The notes under the pieces are model-generated. The model was not told the DNA's origin. It saw nothing but the letters and a program-made list of their open reading frames with translations, and searched no databases. From Verrucomicrobiota bacterium (lineage in GTDB: Bacteria > Verrucomicrobiota > Verrucomicrobiia > Methylacidiphilales > Verrucolacustridaceae), in the NCBI GenBank assembly GCA_010028775.1, contig RHAF01000002.1, positions 1-40,705 of the forward strand: DNA of 40,705 nucleotides, read 5' to 3'. Below, one piece after another: positions 26,976 through 36,576 of this stretch. The position numbers and the translations under genes were made by a program. Each line of letters opens with the position of its first letter. Position 1 is the stretch's first letter.

Positions 26976-28160
26976 TTGAAAATTCTTCTTTATACCGATC
27001 TGACCGTCGGGCCTGCGGAGCTTTTTTGGCACCGGGATCTCGGGCTTCTGACGCAGGCTTTTCGGGAGTTGGGTCATGAGGCAAGCCTAGCCATCCACCC
27101 TTCCGATACCGGCACAGATTCATCCATGCCGGGATCCTTGGGGGAGTCGGTTCTCTGGGTCTCAAAACAAGACGTCCGCGACTCTTCCTGGTGGCGGCGA
27201 CAAAACCCTGATCTGGTGATCTTGGGATTGTGGACACGTCCCAAATACGATTCCGTTCGACGGGCGGTCCTCCGGGTTACCCCGAACCTGATTGAAAGGG
27301 CTGATAGCGATGGCATGCGCACCGCCTCTTGCGGTCTAAAACCCTATGCACGCCGGCGTTTCGATTATTGCCGGGATCTCACCGCAGGATGGTCACCTTT
27401 GATTTCGCCCTTTGTTTCCTTCTTATACTCCGCGACCTCGGTTCTGGCCACACCGTGGTTGGAGCATCGTCTCGCCCGGACGCTTTCCCTCATTCCCCGT
27501 TTGGTGGTCGAAACGCCGGGAGCCGCCGATTTGTGGCATGCCCTGAGTCTTCACCTTCGAGTTTCTTCCTGTCCGATTCAACAAATTGCTCATCCTGTTC
27601 AAACTTCCCTTTTTCAATTCCAGCCGAACGACCGCAAGAGCAACCGGGTGGTGGCGGTGGGTCGTTGGGGTTCCTACCAAAAAAACCTCCCCGCCCTGCT
27701 CACCGCCCTTCGAGAGTTCCTCCGGCAATTCCCGGACTGGGAGGCAGAGGTTGTTGGCGCCGGCCTTCCCGACAGATCCCCTATCGATCGCTGTCAGTTT
27801 ACCCCTGCCGTGCCTCCCCACGAGCTGGCTCAATGCTTCCGCTCTTCCAAAATTCTTCTCTTTTCCTCACGCTACGAGAGTTTTCTCCTGGCAGGAGCTG
27901 AAGCTCTGACGGCAGGATGCTCCGTGCTCGGTCCGGTCTCCTCGGTTTCCACCGATTATTTCCGCTCCTTTTTTGCCGATCATCCCATCCCCGAAAACGC
28001 ATCCTCGCTTGCCGGATCGCTTGGGCTGGAGAGTAAGGCATGGGCCATGGGTCGGCGGGACCCGGCGAAAATATCCTTCCATGCTCTGCGGGAATTCTCC
28101 CCCATCGCCGTGGCGCAAAGGTTTTTGGCAGGCATGCCTGCTTTCGCAAGCTTGTCTTGA
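26976..28160 (+). CDS. Glycosyltransferase family 4-like (TTG start proposed)
   Basis: Starts LKILLYTDLTVGPAELFWHRDLGLLTQAFRELGHEASLAI 1 nt after the upstream stop; RVVAVGRWGSYQKNLPALLTALREF; ILLFSSRYESFLLAGAEALTAGCSVLG. Confidence 0.82.
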   Translation: MKILLYTDLTVGPAELFWHRDLGLLTQAFRELGHEASLAIHPSDTGTDSSMPGSLGESVLWVSKQDVRDSSWWRRQNPDLVILGLWTRPKYDSVRRAVLRVTPNLIERADSDGMRTASCGLKPYARRRFDYCRDLTAGWSPLISPFVSFLYSATSVLATPWLEHRLARTLSLIPRLVVETPGAADLWHALSLHLRVSSCPIQQIAHPVQTSLFQFQPNDRKSNRVVAVGRWGSYQKNLPALLTALREFLRQFPDWEAEVVGAGLPDRSPIDRCQFTPAVPPHELAQCFRSSKILLFSSRYESFLLAGAEALTAGCSVLGPVSSVSTDYFRSFFADHPIPENASSLAGSLGLESKAWAMGRRDPAKISFHALREFSPIAVAQRFLAGMPAFASLS

Positions 28161-28188
28161 GGATGATTCCTCCGAAACTGAGCTCGGC

Positions 28189-29697
28189 ATGTTTGTCTCC
28201 CTCCTGAATTCCCGGACTCGTACCGGCCGTTTCCTCCGGACTCTTTCCAGTTCCTACTTCCTGTTGCTCGCCGCCACAGTCTACTCCCTGGGGGTCGTTC
28301 CGGTTATTTTGACTTACACCGGTAAAACCAGTCTTGGGCTTTGGGCTTTGGTCTCGCAATTCGGCACCTACCTGACCCTGCTGGATGCCGGGTTGAGCGG
28401 TGCGTGTATCCGCCAATTTGTCGGTCCGATCGTCCGGAACGACACCGGAGAGTTGGTCGCAAAATTTCAGAATGCTTTCATTGTTTCCTGCCTCCAGGGC
28501 CTCCTCATCGCGGTGGCCGGCCTGGGGGGCGGAATTCTCGTCCCTTGGTTGGCCATCCCTGGAGATCAGGCCATGTTTTTCACCGCTCTTTTTGCTGCTC
28601 AATGCTTGCTCGTGGCGATTGAATTTCCCTTCCGCCCCTTCAATTCCCTCCTTCTTGCCCAGCAACGATTCGAATTCAACTACCTTGCCACCGCCGGCGG
28701 GTTGATAATCTCACTGGGCCTGGTCTGGTTTGGCATGGCTCGTGGGTGGGGACTGTGGAGCCTGATTATTGCGGGCGCGTTTCAAGCGGGGGTCAAAACG
28801 GTTGTTTCCACGCTTTGTGTGGCTCGCCTTTGGGGGCTCCGTCGTTTTTTTACGGAGGTTCATGTCCGGATGCAGACGATCCAACACCTTTTTTTGGAGA
28901 GTGGTTCTTTTTTTAGTGGGACTTTTTTTGGGACCCTGGGCGGCATGGCCCAATCCACCCTTTTGAGTCGTTGGTTTGGTCTGGAGGGGGTGGCATCCTG
29001 GAATGTCGGTTCCAAGGCCGCCAACCTGTTGTTTCAACTTCTTTCCAAGTTTTTCGAAAGCTCGTTTGCCGGGCTGAGCGAGTTGTATGAGGCAGGTCGT
29101 GCCGATCTGTTGCTCCGTAGGCTGAGTCAGCTTTTTGGTTGGGTCCTTGGCATCTCCCTGTTTGCCGCGGTGGGCGTTTGCCTTCTCAATCATAGTTTTG
29201 TCCATTTTTGGACAAGAGCCCGCGTCGATTGGCCCCTGGGGGGAGATGGAGCCATGGCGTTGTGGCTGGTGGGATTGACCTTGTCCCGGGGTCTCGCCGA
29301 GCAAACCAAGATATTGTTGGTTTGGCGTTGGATCCGGTTTGGGCCGGCGGTGGAGTTCGGAATTTGGATCTGCCTGGGCTTTTTCTTTTCCCAGGCGGGA
29401 CAGTTCCCCGGATATCTGGTGAGTGTCGCCTTGGCACCCATGATGGCCGCCGGAGTGGTGTATTTCCTGGGACTCCGAAATCAATACGCCGCGATGGGCC
29501 TGTCTTTGCTTCCCAAAGAAAGCAGGCTTCTCATTTGGACAGGGGGGGTCTTTTTTCTGGTCTCCATTCTTCTTCTCCTCACCAACCAATCCGTCGGGGT
29601 TCATGTGGTTGGGGCCATCCTGGCGGTCGTGGTCTTTGGCTGCTTGACGATTCCACGGATGAGACGCTTTCTTTCTTCAACTCCGCCGGCAGGTTGA
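28189..29697 (+). CDS. Polysaccharide/oligosaccharide flippase (Wzx/MOP-like)
   Basis: ~12 hydrophobic segments; LSSSYFLLLAATVYSLGVVPVILTYTGKTSLGLWALVSQFGTYLTLLDAGLSGACIRQFVG typical of the family N-terminus. Confidence 0.85.
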   Translation: MFVSLLNSRTRTGRFLRTLSSSYFLLLAATVYSLGVVPVILTYTGKTSLGLWALVSQFGTYLTLLDAGLSGACIRQFVGPIVRNDTGELVAKFQNAFIVSCLQGLLIAVAGLGGGILVPWLAIPGDQAMFFTALFAAQCLLVAIEFPFRPFNSLLLAQQRFEFNYLATAGGLIISLGLVWFGMARGWGLWSLIIAGAFQAGVKTVVSTLCVARLWGLRRFFTEVHVRMQTIQHLFLESGSFFSGTFFGTLGGMAQSTLLSRWFGLEGVASWNVGSKAANLLFQLLSKFFESSFAGLSELYEAGRADLLLRRLSQLFGWVLGISLFAAVGVCLLNHSFVHFWTRARVDWPLGGDGAMALWLVGLTLSRGLAEQTKILLVWRWIRFGPAVEFGIWICLGFFFSQAGQFPGYLVSVALAPMMAAGVVYFLGLRNQYAAMGLSLLPKESRLLIWTGGVFFLVSILLLLTNQSVGVHVVGAILAVVVFGCLTIPRMRRFLSSTPPAG

Positions 29698-29702
29698 GTG
29701 GC

Positions 29703-30905
29703 ATGAGCCCCAAGCAACCGCTAAAAGTTGGGATTTTAACGACGGACAACCGCGAACACTTCCACAACTATGCCTCGCCGACCCCGGAGTTTGGCACGGC
29801 AGTCGAAGCCCTGCTCCAGGGGCTGGCTGACTTTCCCGAGGAGATTGAAGCTCATGTCATTAGTGCTGCCCAAAAACCTTTGCGCAGCCCATCCCAACTG
29901 GCCAAAAATATTTTTTACCATTCCCTGCTGGTTCCAAAATTCGGTTGGCTGCGCACGGTGTATCAAGGTTGTATCCGGGCGGTTCGCGCAAAGGTGAAGG
30001 AACTCAACCTAAGCCTCGTCCACGGCCAAGGCACGGAACGGGACTGTGCGCTGGAGGCGGTGTTATCGGGACGTCCGAATCTGCTCACTTTACACGGAAA
30101 CATGCGGGCCGTGGCCCGCGCCATTCACGCTTCGCCCTTCTCCTATCATTGGTTTCATTCCTTTCTGGAATCCTGGGCCATCCGTCGGGCGGACAAGGTG
30201 TTCTGCAACTCCTCCTACACGGAGTCTTGGGTCCGTCCCCTGAATCCGCATGTCATCGCCATGCCCAACCCGGTGCGGAGCATCTTTTTTTCCCCGATTT
30301 GTTCCGAGCCGACTCGTCGGACGGACGACCCTCTCCTTTTGGTGGTGGGACTTATCTGCTCCTACAAACAACCCTTGGAAATTCTTCGAGCCCTGAGAGA
30401 GTGGCGCGAACAAGGGGGTCCGTCTTTTCGTTGTCTTTGGGTTGGCGCCCTGTCCGGGGAAAACGACTATGTCAGCTCGTTTCGAAAAGAGATGGAGGCG
30501 GCTCAGAAGGCCGGATGGGCGGATCATCGCCTCTCGTTGCCGGAAGGGGAATTGAGAGACGTTATGGATGCCAGCGATGTCCTGCTTCACCTCCCAAGTG
30601 AAGAGGCGTTCGGTCTGGTCGTTGCGGAGGCGATGCTGCGGGGATTGAGAGTTGTCGCCTCCCGGGTTGGCGGGATCCCGGACTTTTCCAAAGTTTATCC
30701 GGGGATTATCTTGGTGGATCCCCACCAACCGCAAGCGTGGCTGCAAGCCCTCCAGTCCACCCTGCAGCAGGGCCCCAGCCGGATTTCTCGGGAAGATTGG
30801 AGCTTTCGAATGTTTCATCCCCACGAGGTGGCCAAGCAGCACATCCATCATTACCTGACGCTTTCTTCCGCGCCATATTTGCCACCGTTAGCATCGCCCC
30901 AATAA
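29703..30905 (+). CDS. Glycosyltransferase family 4
   Basis: ATG 29703; KVGILTTDNREHFHNY; LLTLHGNMRAVARAI; LLVVGLICSYKQPLEILRALREW; LHLPSEEAFGLVVAEAMLRGLRVVASRVGGIPD. Confidence 0.9.
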   Translation: MSPKQPLKVGILTTDNREHFHNYASPTPEFGTAVEALLQGLADFPEEIEAHVISAAQKPLRSPSQLAKNIFYHSLLVPKFGWLRTVYQGCIRAVRAKVKELNLSLVHGQGTERDCALEAVLSGRPNLLTLHGNMRAVARAIHASPFSYHWFHSFLESWAIRRADKVFCNSSYTESWVRPLNPHVIAMPNPVRSIFFSPICSEPTRRTDDPLLLVVGLICSYKQPLEILRALREWREQGGPSFRCLWVGALSGENDYVSSFRKEMEAAQKAGWADHRLSLPEGELRDVMDASDVLLHLPSEEAFGLVVAEAMLRGLRVVASRVGGIPDFSKVYPGIILVDPHQPQAWLQALQSTLQQGPSRISREDWSFRMFHPHEVAKQHIHHYLTLSSAPYLPPLASPQ

Positions 30906-31131
30906 ATGTCAGCAGTTTGCAGGCCCCGCGAGGCACCCCCCAAAAAAAACAGTCCCCCTACCTTTTCTGCGTTGTCCGTTTGGGTCCTGGCACCCTCCTT
31001 CGCCAACACCGTGGATACTTTAAACCCATGGAAGGGGGTTTAGGGTGGACGCCATTTACCTGGTGCGGGACGGCTTCTGTCGATTGCTCTTGCCCTCCTC
31101 TTTATTGGAAATCGGGTTTTATCGCGGCTAA

Positions 31132-31660
31132 TTGATCTCCTTAGTGGCTCTTTTGACGCGAATCCTCGGGCACCCGTGCAAGGCCTTAGGAATATCCCCC
31201 TTCTCCTCTTTGGAGGATTCGCTATTCGTCCTCGGTGGATTATTTCGCAGATACCGTGAGAAATTTTTAGCCCTTTGGGTTGGAATCTCCATGGCTCATT
31301 CGGAGAAAATCAGGGGACCCGGACATGGTCCAAGAATTCAGCGCCGGCCTTTCGGGCCTTTTTTACATTGACGGAAATCACGACGCGGAGGCCGTGGCGG
31401 AGGATTTTGCCAATTGCGCGAAAGTTTTGCGTCCTGGCGGAAAAATTGTTTTGGACGATTCCACTCGGTTCACCAACTGCCGCCTCTCCATTTGCAACCT
31501 CAAGCCACCCGGGTCCGTCCCGGCTCCTTCGGAATACGGAGGCGAAGATTTTTGAAAATCGACGTGATGGGTCTTGGACCCCCGGAGCGCCCGGGGGTTA
31601 CGGGATCATACTTTGGTATATATCCACCAATCGCCTGCAAACCTGATCCCAGGAAGGGAC
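31132..31660 (+). pseudogene. Frameshifted remnant of a class I (Methyltransf_24-type) methyltransferase
   Basis: MVQEFSAGLSGLFYIDGNHDAEAVAEDFANCAKVLRPGGKIVLDDST at 31280-31460; flanking homologous-looking pieces (…HSEKIRG upstream; FATSSHPGPSRLLRNTEAKIFENRRDG downstream) lie in the other two frames. Confidence 0.5.
31579..31597 (-). terminator. GC-rich hairpin directly after the stop of the minus-strand GT4 gene (no U-tract)
   Basis: CCCCCGG-agcgc-CCGGGGG abuts the TAA stop at 31598-31600. Confidence 0.35.
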
Positions 31661-32602
31661 GTGTTGGAAGCGAGGCATCCGCGAAATGTTCTTTTGGAAG
31701 TGCTGTAGATACGGTGCGGTTTTCCCGGCGGTCATCACCGGGCAATAGGAGGCATGCTCGCCAAAAGTAGTCCTAGCCCAGGGTAGGTCGCTCAAAAGCA
31801 GGGGGCATCCACAGGCCGCCGCTTCCAGCGCGGACAGACTTTGGCTTTCCATCGCGCTGAACAGCACAAAGCCGCTGGCTTTTTGGTACTCTTTTGCAAC
31901 CTTGACACGATCCTCGATTGAACCGACGTACTGCACCCACGGTTGTGCTTTTTGGACACTCTCCAAGAACCGAAGGTAATAAGGGTCGCTGTCCTGATAG
32001 GGCTTGCCGATGATCCTCACTTTCACCTGAGCCAAAGCCGCGGCTTCCACCAACTCCAATACCCTTTTTCGCTGCGTGATCGTCAGGGTGGTGACTAGGT
32101 GATTCTCCCGGGTGGGGGCGTTTGGAGCTTGTAGAAAGACCTCCTCTACTCCGTTGGGCACGACCTCAATCCGGGCATGGCGTGCCCCGTACATATTTCG
32201 GACTAGCGAGGCCTCCCATGGGGTAAGACAAATGCAGCAATCCGCGGCATCATAGATGGACCATCCCAAACGTTGCCTGATTTTGCCCCGGCAGAATTGA
32301 TCCAAAAGACAAAGAAGCCGAAAGGGCGCTCTTTGAAGAAGATTGCGGGACCCTTGTGCCGTCAGCAAATCCGCCACCACCAAACGGATGTTTTTCTGCC
32401 TTGCCCAACCGGCATAGGAAAGGCTGGGTTTCCCAAAAAAATGGATGACCTGCGGTGAAAAAGATTCGTCCCACCAGGGCATGGGAGTCGCCTCAACCCC
32501 GATTTTCCTCAAAGAGCGCATGGTCTGTTCGATTTGAACCTGCATGCCTCCGTGGGCGAGAAAGAACGGCACGTGACAATCAAAGGCAACCCTCATTTCC
32601 AT
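31598..32602 (-). CDS. Glycosyltransferase family 4
   Basis: MRVAFDCHVPFFLAHGGMQVQIEQTMRSLRKIGVEATPMPWW; IEVVPNGVEEVFL; GFVLFSAMESQSLSALEAAACGCPLLLSDLPW. Confidence 0.88.
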   Translation of the reverse strand: MEMRVAFDCHVPFFLAHGGMQVQIEQTMRSLRKIGVEATPMPWWDESFSPQVIHFFGKPSLSYAGWARQKNIRLVVADLLTAQGSRNLLQRAPFRLLCLLDQFCRGKIRQRLGWSIYDAADCCICLTPWEASLVRNMYGARHARIEVVPNGVEEVFLQAPNAPTRENHLVTTLTITQRKRVLELVEAAALAQVKVRIIGKPYQDSDPYYLRFLESVQKAQPWVQYVGSIEDRVKVAKEYQKASGFVLFSAMESQSLSALEAAACGCPLLLSDLPWARTTFGEHASYCPVMTAGKTAPYLQHFQKNISRMPRFQHVPSWDQVCRRLVDIYQSMIP

Positions 32603-32775
32603 AGGACTCTACGGCTTGTCAGTCATCACGGGCACCTTTTTTTACTCGCCCCAAAAGAACCACAGTTTCATCAGCTCATGGAATCCCAGGGTCGTTTTAA
32701 TCCGGAGCTTCCCCAAAAAATCAAGGCATGAGAATCGATCCCATGGGTGATTCATCTTAAGCCCGGTCCCGCGCT

Positions 32776-34401
32776 TTGTTGGGAAAGCGATGTGTGCTAT
32801 CAATCTCTTATCTTCCTGTGCAAAATCTCACGGTTCAAAAATTGGTTATAGGCCTTGTCACTTTGGGAGCATTAGTTGCCGCTCCATGGATTTGCTCGCA
32901 AACCCTTGACGGGAACGCCATCCCCTTTTCTCTGTTATTGGGGATCGTTTTTTTACTTTTCTTTATCTTTGTTCTTGGAGACAAGTGTTGGCTTACCATT
33001 CCCTTGTGTTTGCCTATGGGCGGATCGATCAACATCCTCCCCATCCATTTTAGTCCCTTTGAACTCTCCATTTTGCTGGTCATCGGTTATGTCTTCATAC
33101 AGATAATCATGACGGAGCGACGGTCTTTTTCGTTTGGCCCCCTTGGCATTCGCATACCGTTGCTGATCCTCGCTGCGATCCTTTTATATCACTGGGGGCG
33201 GGGCGGAGGAATCGGGCTCACCATGCTGGGGGGTGATGCCAGCGGGGGCCGCCGATTTTTCATTATTCTTTTGGGGATCTTGTCCTTGCCCGCGATTCTT
33301 TGGTTCCCCCCATTGAGCGAAAGTTGGTTGCGATCTATCCCTCTGCTCTACTTTCTCGGAAATGTCCTGGAATTCGTTCCATGGCTGATTTCCACTCTTG
33401 CTCCCGGTTTTGCCCCTTTTCTTTATCGTTTTTATACGACGGTGAATCTGGATGCTTACGCCAGCTCTTCGGGATTTTACGAGACGTCCGTAACGCGATA
33501 CGGGCCTTTGGGGTTCCTGGGCCTTGGACTTCAGGTGGCATTAATCTCCTTTTACCCTGCCAAGCTTTGGATTCGCCCCAATTATTGGTTTGTTCCCGTC
33601 CTTTCAATTCTGTGCCTGATCGCGGTGATTTTTTCGGGATTCCGATCCTTTCTGTTTAACTATGCCGTGGTCAGTGTTTTGGCTCTGTTTTTCAGCATTC
33701 GCTGGTTAAGCCTTTTGCTGATTCCCCTGGGGGCCTTCATGGTGACGGCCCTCTGCCTCGGTCAGTCCTCCCTTTTTGACCTTCCCCTGAGTATTCAAAG
33801 AACTTTGTCTCCCCTGCCTGGAAACTGGAGTCCCGTGGCAAAGGAAGCAGCAGAATCCTCCGACACTTTTCGCGATGATATCCAAAGGATTTACCGAGCG
33901 GAGTTCATGGAAAACTCCGGACTTTTTGGCGATGGCTACAAATATGACCAGCGGTTCATGTTGGATCGCGCCCTCTCTTTCAGCGAGCGCGAGCGTATGC
34001 GGGGCACGGATGAAACGGCCAGGGGATTCATCCAGGTCCGAGACCACCACGTGGGCTGGGTGGCGGTTCATCACCCTGTCGGAACGATTGGATTGATTGC
34101 CTTCGTTGCCCTCTGCCTATTTTCCCTGGTGTTTGTGTTTCGATCCGTATGGAGAATTCCTTTGGGTCATCTGACTCCTACCCAAATATGGTCATCGGCT
34201 CTGATTGTTCAAAGCATCATCAGTTTCTTTGCGGTTTTTGGCGCTTTGCAAAATTTTATTTCCCAATTCTGTGTTCTTCTGGGGGTGGCTATTGTTTCGT
34301 TTCGTGGATTTTCCCCCTCTCCCGGGCCGAAAGTAGTCCTACCCCGTTGGTCTCGGAGCCTGCCTACGGAATCGGACAGGTCCAACGAGCGAGGGGCATG
34401 A
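32776..34401 (+). CDS. O-antigen polymerase/ligase-like (Wzy) membrane protein; start uncertain
   Basis: 541 aa with >10 hydrophobic segments; long periplasmic-type loop, then VRDHHVGWVAVHHPVGTIGLIAFVALCLFSLVFVF. Confidence 0.72.
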   Translation: MLGKRCVLSISYLPVQNLTVQKLVIGLVTLGALVAAPWICSQTLDGNAIPFSLLLGIVFLLFFIFVLGDKCWLTIPLCLPMGGSINILPIHFSPFELSILLVIGYVFIQIIMTERRSFSFGPLGIRIPLLILAAILLYHWGRGGGIGLTMLGGDASGGRRFFIILLGILSLPAILWFPPLSESWLRSIPLLYFLGNVLEFVPWLISTLAPGFAPFLYRFYTTVNLDAYASSSGFYETSVTRYGPLGFLGLGLQVALISFYPAKLWIRPNYWFVPVLSILCLIAVIFSGFRSFLFNYAVVSVLALFFSIRWLSLLLIPLGAFMVTALCLGQSSLFDLPLSIQRTLSPLPGNWSPVAKEAAESSDTFRDDIQRIYRAEFMENSGLFGDGYKYDQRFMLDRALSFSERERMRGTDETARGFIQVRDHHVGWVAVHHPVGTIGLIAFVALCLFSLVFVFRSVWRIPLGHLTPTQIWSSALIVQSIISFFAVFGALQNFISQFCVLLGVAIVSFRGFSPSPGPKVVLPRWSRSLPTESDRSNERGA

Positions 34402-34431
34402 ACAATCAGGATCAATCAGATCCTACGGTCG

Positions 34432-35640
34432 ATGCCTAAGCTCCGCATTCTTCAAATTTTTAACCGCTATCTGCAACCCGGAGGGGAAGAACGGTTTGCC
34501 GAGCTGTTTGCTTCCGCCCTGTCCGGCCAGCACGTGGTGGAAAACTACATCGGCTCCACCCGATCCCTTCTAGGCTCCGGAACCTTCTCGCGCCCCTTGG
34601 CCCCCTTCCTTGCCTGGCACCATCCCCGGGTCGAACGGGATCTGCAAAATCTGCAAAAAAACCAACGGTTCGACTTGTGGGTGGTGCAGAACTCCCTTCC
34701 CGGTCTCTCCCCTGCGGTTTATCAGGCCGCTCATGCCCTGAATGTTCCCATGATTCATTACCTGCACAGCTTCCGCCTATCCTGCGCCAACGGTTTTTTC
34801 CTCAATCACGGCACCCCCTGCGAACGATGCCTCCATGGCAATTTCTGGCCGGCCTTTCAGACAGCCTGCTGGCGCGATAACCGCTGGGTTTCCGGATGGA
34901 TGGGTCTCCTGTTGCGGCGCGTCCGGGCCTTGGGAACCTTCCGAAACGTTCGGGCCTGGGTGGCCCTCAATGAACAACAAAAAAAGAAGCATGGGGAAAT
35001 GGGAATTCCGGAATCACGCATTCATGTCATCCCGCACTTTTATGAAGCCGCTTCCCCTTCTCCGGACCCGTCTCCATCCGGGGACATCCTTTTTCTGGGC
35101 CGACTTTCCCCCGAAAAGGGATTGGGTCTTCTCTTGCAGGCCTGGAAACTTGTCCGCTCGCGGGGCCGGAAGCTTAGGATTGCGGGCGCCGGACCCGAGG
35201 AAGCTTCCTTAAAAACCATGGCTGCGGCCATGGGTCTTCGAGATATGGAATTTCTCGGATTCGTACCGCGGGAAAACCATCCGGAATTATGGCGTCGCTC
35301 GGCTTTCGCGGTGATCCCATCCATTTGGCACGAACCCTTTCCGCTCTCTTTCTTGGAAACTTGGTCCTACCAGCGTGCCCCGATAGCCACTCGCCTGGGG
35401 GCCATGGCCGAAAACATCGTGGACGGTAAGGACGGGCTTTTGGTCGAGCCTTTTTCAGCTCCCGCTCTAGCCGCAGCGATACAATCCCTCCTCGACCATC
35501 CCGACCTTGCCACCCGCATGGGCCTAGCGGGCCGAACCAAGGTTTTGACCCACTTCCACCGGGATCTTTGGCTGAGTCGGATCAACGCGGTTTTTTCCTC
35601 TGTTCTGGATCCAAGCTCCCGTCATCCCTCCCGAGCTTGA
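34432..35640 (+). CDS. Glycosyltransferase family 4
   Basis: LRILQIFNRYLQPGGEERFAELFASAL; LHSFRLSCANGFFLNHGTPCERCLHGNFWPAF; ILFLGRLSPEKGLGLLLQAWKL; VIPSIWHEPFPLSFLETWSYQRAPIATRLGAMAENIVDGKDGLLVEP. Confidence 0.93.
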   Translation: MPKLRILQIFNRYLQPGGEERFAELFASALSGQHVVENYIGSTRSLLGSGTFSRPLAPFLAWHHPRVERDLQNLQKNQRFDLWVVQNSLPGLSPAVYQAAHALNVPMIHYLHSFRLSCANGFFLNHGTPCERCLHGNFWPAFQTACWRDNRWVSGWMGLLLRRVRALGTFRNVRAWVALNEQQKKKHGEMGIPESRIHVIPHFYEAASPSPDPSPSGDILFLGRLSPEKGLGLLLQAWKLVRSRGRKLRIAGAGPEEASLKTMAAAMGLRDMEFLGFVPRENHPELWRRSAFAVIPSIWHEPFPLSFLETWSYQRAPIATRLGAMAENIVDGKDGLLVEPFSAPALAAAIQSLLDHPDLATRMGLAGRTKVLTHFHRDLWLSRINAVFSSVLDPSSRHPSRA

Positions 35641-35663
35641 ACCCTTCGGATCCTCCAAATTCT

Positions 35664-36536
35664 CTAAAGACCTAGACGACTTTTCCAGATGCCGGTAGCC
35701 CAACTGGGTCCGAACTTTTTTCTTCCCTTCTCCGCCTGCCCTTCCCGCCAAATCTCATATCTGATTCTCTGCGGAAAATACCCTCCGGCCCATAGTTTGC
35801 GCCACCGATGAACCGCCTGCCATAAAACGGGGCCTCTCCGCACCCATAACGGCGCGTTCGCCCAAAGGATCCTCCTTTCTTTCAAGCTTGCGGGGGTGAG
35901 CCCTTGATTGGTCCCGGTCTCGGTAAATACGCTGAAATATTCCGGGCTTGTTTTCGACTTCACCCCCTCTTGGATCCTTTGCAGGTTCCATAGCGCATCC
36001 CCACATGCGCGAAATTCCTCGGAAAACCAGGCTGACGATGACTCCAGCAGGCGACGTCGAAAAAAGGTGGCGCAACTGAAATTGGCCAGGTGCGAGGTCA
36101 TGAGGTGGGGGGCAAACAGCTTGACGGGCCTCTGGGCCGTCACCAGCCGGCCGTCCCGATCCACCACCAAGAAACCTCCCTGCAGGATTTCCACCTCGGG
36201 GCACCTCCGGAAAAGCGTGGTTACCTTGGCCAAGGCTCCGGGAAGCAGTTGCTCATCACAATTCAGATAAGCGCAGATTTCCCCGTTTCCCCGCCGCAAT
36301 CCCCGATTGATGGCATCATACATTCCCCGATCCGGCTCGGAGATCATGATCCTGCGGTAGCCCTGCCGATCCGGCCATTTCCGGGCCATGCGGTTGGCAA
36401 ACTCCTGAAATCCGGGGGTGCAAGCATCTTGAATCACATGTTCCACCTCCACTTCCTGCTGGTCGGCCACCGAGGCAATGCAACAAGCCAAGAGTCCCGT
36501 TTGGTTCAGGCTGGGGGTGACCACGGTGATGTCCAC
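35664..36536 (-). CDS. Glycosyltransferase family 2, paralog of 18139..19014
   Basis: MDITVVTPSLNQTGLLACCIASVADQ...HVIQDACT...DRGMYDAINRGLRRGNGEICAYLNCDEQLLPGALAKV. Confidence 0.88.
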   Translation of the reverse strand: MDITVVTPSLNQTGLLACCIASVADQQEVEVEHVIQDACTPGFQEFANRMARKWPDRQGYRRIMISEPDRGMYDAINRGLRRGNGEICAYLNCDEQLLPGALAKVTTLFRRCPEVEILQGGFLVVDRDGRLVTAQRPVKLFAPHLMTSHLANFSCATFFRRRLLESSSAWFSEEFRACGDALWNLQRIQEGVKSKTSPEYFSVFTETGTNQGLTPASLKERRILWANAPLWVRRGPVLWQAVHRWRKLWAGGYFPQRIRYEIWREGQAEKGRKKFGPSWATGIWKSRLGL

Positions 36537-36576
36537 ATTCCCACTCTACCCCAACCGGGGGGTTCGCCGCAAAATC

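Noticed and set aside
28711-29604. 297-aa minus-strand ORF opposite the flippase
   Set aside because: Gln/Pro/Lys-rich antisense translation of a hydrophobic gene; no recognisable domain.
31132-31371. 79-aa ORF as an independent gene
   Set aside because: Better explained as one frame of the decayed methyltransferase remnant.
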